Origin: a bacterium
GTDB lineage: Bacteria; Bacteroidota; Ignavibacteria; Kapaibacteriales; UBA961
Length of the DNA: 15,001 bases
Direction of reading: 5' to 3'
Assembly (NCBI GenBank): GCA_022844575.1
Contig: JALHLL010000063.1
Location: 1-15,001 of the forward strand
Part shown: positions 1 through 7,400 of the stretch, piece after piece
How positions within the stretch are numbered: the first letter of the stretch is position 1
How the letters are laid out: every line of letters starts with the position of its first letter
Position numbers and translations under genes: made by a program
The notes under the pieces: model-generated
The model's input: the letters and a program-made list of their open reading frames with translations, nothing else
Told to the model about the DNA's origin: nothing
The model's database searches: none

Positions 1-179
1 TTCTCATCAATGTTTACTTTGATAACCGTCAGCCGTCCGGAAAAATCCTTTGCAATCTGTTTGATAGTGGGTGCTATGGCGTGGCAGGGTCCGCACCATT
101 CCGCCCAAAAATCCACAAGCAAGGGTTTATCGTGACTTTGTATGAGATTGTAAAAAGATTTGGGTAATGTGGTTTCCAT
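1..179 (-). CDS. trxA: Thioredoxin, N-terminal part (3' end outside window)
   Basis: Reading from the ATG at 179-177, the minus strand encodes METTLPKSFYNLIQSHDKP, then a hydrophobic strand (LLVDFWAEW) and the active site WCGPC, followed by HAIAPTIKQIAKDF and a second strand (LTVIKVNIDE). This order (beta strand, WCGPC, helix, strand) is the classical thioredoxin fold. The two active-site cysteines reduce disulfides in cytoplasmic partner proteins and are themselves reduced by thioredoxin reductase. No signal peptide or membrane segment is visible, so the protein is most likely cytosolic. About 59 of the usual 100-110 residues are present; the rest lies beyond position 1. There is no clear Shine-Dalgarno sequence, which is common in Bacteroidota. 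The gene lies 208 nt downstream of gene D on the same strand and probably has its own promoter. The fold assignment is secure; the symbol trxA is the generic name, and a numbered paralogue is possible. Confidence 0.93.
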   Translation of the reverse strand, partial: METTLPKSFYNLIQSHDKPLLVDFWAEWCGPCHAIAPTIKQIAKDFSGRLTVIKVNIDE

Positions 180-181
180 TC

Positions 182-207
182 TATATCCGTTATTATGTTC
201 GGATATA
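182..207. promoter_or_regulatory. Inverted repeat upstream of thioredoxin (possible operator or 5' UTR hairpin)
   Basis: Perfect 8-bp arms TATATCCG (182-189) and CGGATATA (200-207) are separated by 10 nt and start only 3 nt upstream of the thioredoxin ATG. A third copy of the core, ACGGATAT, lies at 325-332 in the same intergenic region. This could be a protein-binding site or a hairpin over the ribosome-binding region of the thioredoxin mRNA. The symmetry is seen directly; a regulatory role is inferred. Confidence 0.35.
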
Positions 208-273
208 TAGACGTATTTGTCTTATCGGTTGTGTATGGGGGTTAATGCGCCTGTTCGGGCGGCATAAGTATTG

Positions 274-293
274 TAATAATTTGAGGATTATTA
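274..293. repeat. AT-rich inverted repeat in the intergenic region
   Basis: Arms TAATAAT (274-280) and ATTATTA (287-293) pair perfectly around a 6-nt loop (TTGAGG). The stem contains only A-T pairs and no T tract follows on the minus strand, so it is a poor intrinsic terminator. It may simply reflect base composition. Confidence 0.25.
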
Positions 294-387
294 TAACGTG
301 ACCAGGTTCTGAATAACTATATATACGGATATTGCTCCGCCAATCTGCAGTATTCCTTCGCTCCCTATAATACATAGACTTTATCTA

Positions 388-621
388 TCATCTCACCATC
401 ACCACATCTTTTTTCCATACATAATTTGCCGCCCTTAGTATATACACCCCACCCGATAACTCCGGTAATGATATTTCAATTTCGGAGGAGGATGGGTATG
501 TATTTTCCGTTTTCCATACTGCTTGTCCTGTCATATCATAAATGCTTATACTTGTTTTACCACCTAAACCTGTCCATAAAATTGCCTGCTCACCGCTTGT
601 TACAATATCGAATTTTTCAGA
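388..621 (-). other. T9SS type A C-terminal sorting domain of gene D
   Basis: The last 77 codons carry the hallmarks of the Por/T9SS sorting family: a SIYDMTGQ strand, a Trp-containing strand, the LPELSGGVYILR motif and a terminal KKDVVMVR strand. This domain directs export across the outer membrane and is normally cut off on arrival, with attachment to the surface or release. Confidence 0.9.
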
Positions 622-3600
622 ACCAAATACGCCCCTTATATCCCAAGCACAAGTCGGATTATAGTTAATTTCCGCATTAATACTTTCCGCTACTGAACAC
701 GGTAAGGTATAAACAATATTGGTTATTTTGAAATTTTCTTTTAATCGCCCGTCGGGCGGTAAAGTAACTTTAAAACGTGGAAGTACTTTTCCACCTGATT
801 TATCGGGAATTCTCACAATAACTGTAACGGAATCGTTAGTACTTGAAACAGTTAAATTTTGTATTACTGATGTATCTATTCCTATAAAGCTAACGCAGCA
901 GTTATCGTATTGTATTGTGAATTTAGCACTATCTATTCCTGAAGGTAATGTAACGGTTAAGAGCACCTCGCTTCCGGGGTTATATTTAGCTGTATCGGAA
1001 CCCGATATTATAAAGGGCAAAGGTATTCTTTCTTTTGTGTTTATTGTTATTGACTTTTCTACATAACAATCACTAATTATTCCCTTTACACTGTATATAA
1101 TATTTTCATTAGGCGTACATATAGGATTAGGGATATAAGGATTATTCAAATACGTTTTGGGTGACCATTCGTAGCTTTCGGCACCTTCAGCAAACAGTTG
1201 TACGGATTCTCCTTTACAAAGTGTTGTGTCATTACTTATAGACAATTGTGGTTTTTCTTTTACTGTAATAAGTACACTATCACGACTTTCGCAATGCTCC
1301 TTTCTGCCTATTACATAATATGTAGTTGTCTTGGTTGGTGTCGCTATAGGATTAAATATATCCGTTCTGTTTAATCCTTCTGACGGGTTCCATTCATAAT
1401 TTTCAGCACCGCTAATTTCCAATTGCACGCTCTCCCCTTCACACATCGTTCTATTAATCAACGATGTCAAAATCGGTTTTTGTATCACTGTAATTAAAAT
1501 GCTATCTGTTATTTCGCAATTATTTTTCACACCTTTTATATAATACTTTGTTGTCGCAAGTGGCGTCGCTATCGGGTTTGGAATATCTGTTCTACTTAAT
1601 CCATCACTTGGAAACCAACTATATGAATCAGCAATCCCGAGTGTAAGTTGAATACTTTCACCTGAACAAATTATATACTTATTCTGTTCAGTTACTAATT
1701 TCGGTTTTTCCCTTACCTCTACCGTGATACTGTCATTTGCAGTACATCCGTCCTTAGTACCAGAAACGTAATAAGTAGTTGTCGACTGTGGCCTTGCTAT
1801 TGGATTAGGAATTGTTGTACTGCTTAATCCTGCATTGGGCATCCAGATATATGAATCTGCGCCTTTTACTGACAGTTCCGCATTTTCCCCTTCACAAATC
1901 GATATTGTATCATCTATAATTAGTAATGGTTTGCCCTTAACTACAATAGTAATACTGTCGTTCACTATACAATTTCCACTTTTTCCGGCTACATGATATA
2001 CGGTTGTCTTTTTGGGTGAGGCAATCGGATTAGCGATAGTATGATTACTCAACCCTTCTTTTGGTGACCACATATATGTATCGGCTCCTTTAGCAACTAG
2101 TTCAATACTTTGGCCTTCACATATCATCTGATTAGATGTTAATGTCAATTCAGGTTTTGGAACCACAGTCACTGTTATACTATCTCTACTCGAACAGTTT
2201 CCGTTAATACCGGTTACAAAATATTTAGTTGTAACTGTGGGTGTTGCTATCGGATTTGATATTGTAGCATTATTAAGGCCTGTTTGCGGTTGCCATTCAT
2301 AGGTTATTGCTCCGGAAGCAAGTAATTGTAATGGAGTTCCAATACATACCGTAGTATCTTTGTTTGAAATTAGGTTCGTAGTATTTGTTACGAAGACATT
2401 TACTGTATCGAATGTTTTGCAACCGTTTCTATTACTTACAGTCAGAATATATTTGGTACTTTTTCCAGGTGTGCAATTGGGCTGTGCCAAATTAGGATTA
2501 TTAAGATACAAAGGCGGAGACCACAAATATGTATTACCAGAAACACTATTTGTTCCAATTGTAACCTTTTCACCCGGGCATAATATTTTATCAGGGCCGG
2601 CGTTTGCCTCAGGAATTTCCTTTACGGTAATAGTAACACACTTCCTAATAGTACAAAAGTCTTTTGTAACTTCTACACAGTATGTTGTTGTTTTCTCTGG
2701 AGTCGCTATTGGGTTTGCGCTAAAAATGTTATCCAGATTTGTTGCAGGCGACCAACGGTAAGTTTGACCCTGCATGTACTTTTGTCTTGAAAGCACTACC
2801 GGCATACTTTTACATACGCTTGTATCCGCTATTGTACTTACAGACAAATCCTCTTCCGTGTTCTCCATAATCTTTCTATTCTCGAATACCTGTCCGATAC
2901 AGCCATCTTTTGCACCGTATGTAATCCTGGTTGTACCTGATAAGCCGCTTTTACCACCTTCCAACTGTATGGTTGAAGGAAATTGGACTCCAGCAAAGTT
3001 GACTATACCACCACCACCACCACCACCCGGAGGATGATCGCTCCGCGTATATAAATTATCCCCTCCCTTTCCACCTTTTACTGATAGAATATGGGTGCTG
3101 GTTGGATTATCTGTGATATTAAGATAAATAGTTCCGCCTGCACCTCCACCACCACCGCCATCTACTATACTTTCTTTTCCCGCAAATCCATCAGCCGATA
3201 TACTGTATGAACCCGTATTGATAAGTGAGGTTGCAACGACTATTACAATACCTCCTCCATTCCCGCCATGCCCCAAATCATTCTGATTTGAGTGACCCGC
3301 TCCGCCACCACCACCTAATAGGGTACGATGAACAGTATAATCGATCGTTTTTCCACCCAAACTTTGTGCTGTTTTATTATCTCCCGAATAATTAGTGCTT
3401 ACCCATCCATAACTGCCATTACCCCCACACCCGCCATTTGAGCCACCTGCACCTCCCGTATTATGATTACCACCACCACCACCACCACTGGCTGCTGAAC
3501 CACGACCATTTAAAAACGGCATATCACCTTGTCCGCTTATGCCCTCGCCACGAGCTGATGAATAACCCGGCAGATTACCATGAGTTTTATAATCCGATAC

Positions 3601-4179
3601 ATAATAGCTTGGGAAATTACTACTACTTACAGCTACCCCACGTCGATACCCCATTCCGCTTACATTTATATCTGCCTTCATTGTCACTGTTCCACGGGCA
3701 TATAGTACCAGTACCCCACCAGTTGTACCATCCCATGCTTTGCAATTCAACTCACTTGTTATAGTTGCATTATCATATTCCGGTACTCGTATCAATTGTA
3801 CCTTGCCCGCCATACTGTAACTTTGGGTCAATGAACTATACAAGCTTATCGTATCTCGGGCTATTCCGGTTATTCTACCGAATTCGCTATTACCCACATT
3901 ATTATAATTTGTTACTGTACCATACAATGATGTATTACTCGTGTCCATCAATACACCCTGCATCTGGATGATGAATACTTTATCTCCTACCGAAAATCCT
4001 GAACTACTCTTTACAATTATCTTTCGCCAACATCGCGGATCTATATCCTTCACTTCCGTGTAATGATTAATTATTCCCCCTATATTTTGGGCGAAGCTAT
4101 TGTACATTCCATAAAATATACCGACGCAAACTATGATGTGAATTTGTATTGTGTTCATTGTTATAGTCATTATTTGCAT
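388..4179 (-). CDS. Gene D: secreted glycine-rich Ig-repeat protein with T9SS type A sorting domain
   Basis: 1263 residues. Residues 1-30 are a hydrophobic signal peptide ending SFA|Q; unusually it has no Lys or Arg before the core. Residues 32-200 form a module known from other Bacteroidota surface proteins (DKVFIIQMQG, KVQLIRVPEYDNATI, WDGTTGGVLVL, INVSGMGYRRG), and about 205-400 is glycine-rich with runs of up to eight Gly. Residues 444-1050 hold eight Ig/PKD-like repeats of about 75 residues. A cohesin-like domain follows (YDNCCV, later CAWDIRGV), then the sorting domain at 1187-1263 (SIYDMTGQ, LPELSGGVYILR, KKDVVMVR). It should cross the inner membrane by Sec and the outer membrane by T9SS. 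It begins 9 nt after gene C. The start is one of Met1, Met4 or Met8; an in-frame stop at 4188-4186 rules out a longer form. It differs from A-C in lacking the propeller. Adhesin or matrix protein is a guess; the ligand is unknown. Confidence 0.9.
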   Translation of the reverse strand: MQIMTITMNTIQIHIIVCVGIFYGMYNSFAQNIGGIINHYTEVKDIDPRCWRKIIVKSSSGFSVGDKVFIIQMQGVLMDTSNTSLYGTVTNYNNVGNSEFGRITGIARDTISLYSSLTQSYSMAGKVQLIRVPEYDNATITSELNCKAWDGTTGGVLVLYARGTVTMKADINVSGMGYRRGVAVSSSNFPSYYVSDYKTHGNLPGYSSARGEGISGQGDMPFLNGRGSAASGGGGGGNHNTGGAGGSNGGCGGNGSYGWVSTNYSGDNKTAQSLGGKTIDYTVHRTLLGGGGGAGHSNQNDLGHGGNGGGIVIVVATSLINTGSYSISADGFAGKESIVDGGGGGGAGGTIYLNITDNPTSTHILSVKGGKGGDNLYTRSDHPPGGGGGGGIVNFAGVQFPSTIQLEGGKSGLSGTTRITYGAKDGCIGQVFENRKIMENTEEDLSVSTIADTSVCKSMPVVLSRQKYMQGQTYRWSPATNLDNIFSANPIATPEKTTTYCVEVTKDFCTIRKCVTITVKEIPEANAGPDKILCPGEKVTIGTNSVSGNTYLWSPPLYLNNPNLAQPNCTPGKSTKYILTVSNRNGCKTFDTVNVFVTNTTNLISNKDTTVCIGTPLQLLASGAITYEWQPQTGLNNATISNPIATPTVTTKYFVTGINGNCSSRDSITVTVVPKPELTLTSNQMICEGQSIELVAKGADTYMWSPKEGLSNHTIANPIASPKKTTVYHVAGKSGNCIVNDSITIVVKGKPLLIIDDTISICEGENAELSVKGADSYIWMPNAGLSSTTIPNPIARPQSTTTYYVSGTKDGCTANDSITVEVREKPKLVTEQNKYIICSGESIQLTLGIADSYSWFPSDGLSRTDIPNPIATPLATTKYYIKGVKNNCEITDSILITVIQKPILTSLINRTMCEGESVQLEISGAENYEWNPSEGLNRTDIFNPIATPTKTTTYYVIGRKEHCESRDSVLITVKEKPQLSISNDTTLCKGESVQLFAEGAESYEWSPKTYLNNPYIPNPICTPNENIIYSVKGIISDCYVEKSITINTKERIPLPFIISGSDTAKYNPGSEVLLTVTLPSGIDSAKFTIQYDNCCVSFIGIDTSVIQNLTVSSTNDSVTVIVRIPDKSGGKVLPRFKVTLPPDGRLKENFKITNIVYTLPCSVAESINAEINYNPTCAWDIRGVFGSEKFDIVTSGEQAILWTGLGGKTSISIYDMTGQAVWKTENTYPSSSEIEISLPELSGGVYILRAANYVWKKDVVMVR
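392..618 (-). repeat. Near-identical 227-bp block, copy in gene D (pairs with 4193-4419)
   Basis: Aligned by eye with 4193-4419, this block has 7 mismatches and no gaps over 227 bp, about 97% identity. Identity stops abruptly just upstream in coding direction (beyond 618), where the two genes become clearly different. It encodes the T9SS sorting domain. The direct repeats lie 3801 bp apart in the same orientation, so recombination between them could delete gene C's body or make a C/D chimera. Confidence 0.9.
622..1029 (-). other. Cohesin-like pre-sorting domain of gene D
   Basis: About 136 residues between the last Ig-like repeat and the sorting domain. Visible marks are YNPGSEVLLTVTLPSGI, YDNCCVSF, the VTLPPDGR strand, a single Cys (LPCSV) and the closing CAWDIRGV. 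The strand pattern and 'PSGI...F.I.YD' resemble the cohesin or choice-of-anchor type beta-sandwiches seen before T9SS tails. The same domain is present in A, B and C. The family name is tentative. Confidence 0.55.
1030..2850 (-). repeat. Eight tandem Ig/PKD-like repeats in gene D
   Basis: 607 codons, eight units averaging 75.9 residues. The shared pattern is C-x-G-x-x-V-x-L, then GAxSYxWSP, GL, NPIAxP, TTxYYV and a second Cys before DSxxITV. Repeat 1 is divergent and has four Cys (TSVC, TYCVEV, DFC, RKC). Repeat 2 belongs to the 'IGT... YLNNP... YILTV' subtype. The last repeat uses YLNNP in place of the EGL motif. Each unit probably folds as one beta-sandwich, making a long stalk. Confidence 0.88.
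3007..3027. repeat. ACC triplet tract coding for polyglycine
   Basis: Seven perfect ACC units, read as GGT glycine codons on the minus strand, inside the glycine-rich part of gene D (near residue 385-391). A tract like this can gain or lose units by slippage; changes of whole units would keep the frame. Confidence 0.85.
3469..3486. repeat. Second ACC triplet tract coding for polyglycine
   Basis: Six perfect ACC units, again Gly codons of gene D (near residue 232-237). Together with 3007-3027 it shows use of one glycine codon in runs, whereas other glycine runs nearby (3131-3160) use mixed codons. Confidence 0.85.
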
Positions 4180-4188
4180 TAAAAATTA

Positions 4189-4422
4189 TTACCTCACCAT
4201 CACCACATCTTTTTTCCATACATAATTTGCCGCCCTTAGTATATACACCCCACCCGATAACTCCGGTAATATTATTTCAATTTCGGAGGAGGATGGATAT
4301 GTATCTTCCGTTTTCCATATTTCCTGTCCTGTCATATCATAAATGCTTATACTTGTTTTACCACCTAAACCTGTCCATAAAATTGCCTGCTCACCGCTTG
4401 TTACAATATCGAATTTTTCCGA
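4189..4422 (-). other. T9SS type A C-terminal sorting domain of gene C
   Basis: 77 residues with the same motifs as in gene D (SIYDMTGQ, LPELSGGVYILR, KKDVVMVR). It differs from D by only four residues: GQEI for GQAV, EDT for ENT, and EIIL for EISL. Confidence 0.9.
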
Positions 4423-7400
4423 AATGTGGACACCACGGACATCCCAAGCGCAAACGGGATCATAATTAATAGATAGGGTATCATTCGCAGAACGTATGCA
4501 ATTATCATGAAGATTGTCGGGTAGAATAATATCGTCTAAAAATACCGTTTGTATTAAGCGTCTGTCATTAGGCAATAATAGCATACATTTCAAAGTTATT
4601 TCACCGCCCTGTTTATTCGGCATATCAGCAGAAACAGTGAGTTTTCCATTATGTTCATTTATTATACGTACACCCTGCAATGTGGTGCTGAATGTATCGG
4701 TATAGTGCAAACAACATTCATCATAATAAAAGGAAAACAAAGTTGATGAAATATCTTCAGGTATGATAATACTTATTGGTATAAATGAACCGATAGTAAA
4801 AAATGTATTCGGTAGAGTTGTAATACGGAAAAATATTTTTTGTGGTTTTTGTACAGTAACAGTCATTTGTGCAGTATCTGTACATATATTATTTTTACCG
4901 ATTACAGTATAAGTACTTGTTTCCGTAGGTGTTACTATCTGATGAGCATTGTTCGGATTATCGAATACATTTTTCGGCAACCATTCATACTTATTAGCTC
5001 CATGTGCCTTTAATTGTATGGTTTCGCCTTCACAAATGGTCGTATCATTACTTATTGTCAGATCAGGTTTTGTAAAGACGGTAATTAAAATACTGTCTGT
5101 ACTTTCACAATTATTTTTTGTGCCTTTTACATAATACATTGTTGTATTGTATGGTTTAGTACTCGGATTGGAAATAAAAGCATTATCCAACCCTTCTGCC
5201 GGTGACCATTCATATCGTTCCGCTCCGCTTGCCGTTAATTGTACAATTTCGCCTATGCAGATTTCTTTATCATCCGATACCGTTAATATAGGATGCTCTG
5301 ATACCGTAATAAGTACACTATCAGTTTTTTCACATACATTATTTATGCCCTTTACATAATAGAGAGTTGTTTTTTGCGGAGTAGCTATCGGATTTGCAAT
5401 GTTTGTATTCGTTAGCCCCTCTGCCGGATACCATTCATATCGTTCTGCTCCGTTTGCTTGTAATTGTACGCTTTCGCCCAAGCATAATTCTTTCTTTTCC
5501 GATACTGTTAAATTAGGATGTTCCGACACGGTTATGAGTACACTATCCTTTCCGGTACATTCACCTATCGATCCTCGAACGTAGTACATTGTCGTTTTTT
5601 TCGGCCTGGCTATCGGATTGTCAATTTCCGTATTGTTTAAACCTTCAGACGGATACCATGTATATTTTTCAGCGCCATGCGCCGAAAGTTGAACGGGAGT
5701 ACCCTTACATATATTCGTATCACCATTCGCAAAAACGGATAACTCCGTACCTACTGTTATCATAACGGTATCATAGTCAGTGCATCCGTTTTTATTTCTT
5801 ACAGTAAGTATATATCTCATATTTTTTAATGGCGTACAGAGCGTTTCCGCACTATCGGGATTTTGTAAATATTCCTTAGGTGACCAAGAGTATATATTAT
5901 CCATCTGCGCTTTATTACCCAAAATCACCGATGTACCCGTACATACCTTTTTATTATGTCCTGCATCGGCTATCGGTGCATCTTTTACTGTAATAATAAT
6001 GGAAGCCGAATCAATACAATGTGCATATGTTACATATACTTTGTATTCCGTTGTCGTATCGGGTGTGGCAATAGGGTTCGGTATTTTCGGATTGCTCAAT
6101 CCGTTGCTCGGCACCCATGTATAAGTATCACCGCCCGAAGCAAATAATTGTGCCGGCTTACCTTTACAAATTGTTGTTGATGAGGCGCTAACTTTCGGCG
6201 GATCTTTTACGATAACGGTAACAATGGCAGAATCCTTACAATTACCTGTCCATGCTACTAATTTATATTCGGTGGTATGCTGTGGTGAAGCCCACGGACT
6301 TGCCGCCGTCGAATCACTTAGCCCAGTACTTGGCGACCAGTTATATACATTTCCACCACTTGCTTGTATTTGTACGGCATGCCCTCTGCATGTTGTTACG
6401 TTTCCCCCCACTTTGAGCGGTATGGCTTTATTAAAATTGATGAGAACGGTATCCCGAGAAATACACCCCTGTTCGCTTGTAACGGTAAGTATATATTGTT
6501 GCGTTTTCCCGACTCTTAATCTCGGATTTGCTATCTGATGATCGGTTAATCCGTCAATCGGCATCCACTGATACTTATACCCTTTAACCGGTACAACATT
6601 AAAGTGATGTTCTACAGGAACGGTATCAGTGCAATAATATCCGTCTTCACCGGCTTCGGCTATTGGCAATGAAATAATAATTTTACTATTTAATGTATCG
6701 GTAAATGTTTTGTATTTGTAAATAAGTCGTACTTTATATGTTCCTAATTCATTTATAATACACTGGATGGTGCTATCTTGTTGGTTTAGAATTTTTGCAT
6801 TTTCCACTTCCCACTTTCTATCATAAGCACTTTTGGAATTTTTATGTGTAATTGTAAAGGAAGTACCCGGGCAGCCCTTTATCGTATCAATAAACCCTAT
6901 ATAATCGAAGCAAGAAGTTTCGTTACTAAATGAAGTATTGAACATATAATCCAAAAAATTCGGCAAGCCATATTCACAAGAAAATTCAGGCCCGTCAGGT
7001 AGATAATAGCAAAAAGAACCAGACTTATTCGGATCTCCGATAATAGCAATTCTTGCACCTTCGAAGGGCGAATAATATATTTCTCTGAATCGTGTTATTT
7101 GTAGTGCACCTACCGCTTTTTCCGTCATAACAAAGTATTTTGACTTTTTAATCGTATCAAGATTACTGGACGTTACATCGTATTGCAGAATCCCCTCACC
7201 ACTTGTAGCATATAATTTTGAATTGTCGGGCGAAAAACTAACACCGTAAAAATCATCAACCTTTTTACCTTCCTCCAATATCCTTCTATTATGTACTTTC
7301 CCAGTTGTTTTATCAAAATCGAAAAGACATAATCGTGCGGTACTACTAAATACACCCATACCTGTCGCAATCCTATTCCCATCAGTGGAAAATTTCAAAT

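Larger units (their letters stand above)
180..387. other. Intergenic region between gene D and thioredoxin
   Basis: This 208-nt stretch is the only substantial non-coding DNA in the window. It should hold the end of the A-D operon transcript and the promoter of the thioredoxin gene. I found no good Bacteroidota promoter (TTTG then TAnnTTTG) on the minus strand and no GC-rich hairpin followed by a T run. What is visible is an inverted repeat next to the thioredoxin start (182-207), a perfect 7-bp AT-only inverted repeat at 274-293, and a 4-bp GC stem at 248-261. A 60-codon minus-strand reading frame (375-193) covers most of the region, but it has no recognisable domain and an unconvincing composition. 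Confidence 0.7.

Noticed and set aside
248..261. GC stem CGCC/GGCG as terminator of the A-D operon
   Set aside because: The stem is only 4 bp and is not followed by a T run on the minus strand.
193..375. 60-codon minus-strand reading frame in the intergenic region, starting 13 nt after gene D stops
   Set aside because: It has no recognisable motif, an Arg-rich composition with no hydrophobic core or domain, and no ribosome site. It overlaps the inverted repeats; chance is the simplest explanation.
3438..3764. Plus-strand frame with a His-rich run
   Set aside because: The histidines come from reading the ACC triplets that encode polyglycine of gene D on the other strand. It is a shadow.
1..4179. 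Thioredoxin as functional partner of the Cys-rich surface proteins
   Set aside because: The thioredoxin has no signal peptide and is separated by 208 nt, so it is probably cytosolic and independently expressed; adjacency alone is not evidence.
426..4469. Two look-alike 80-codon plus-strand frames (426-668 and 4227-4469)
   Set aside because: Both lie opposite the duplicated sorting-domain block of D and C. They resemble each other only because that block is duplicated.
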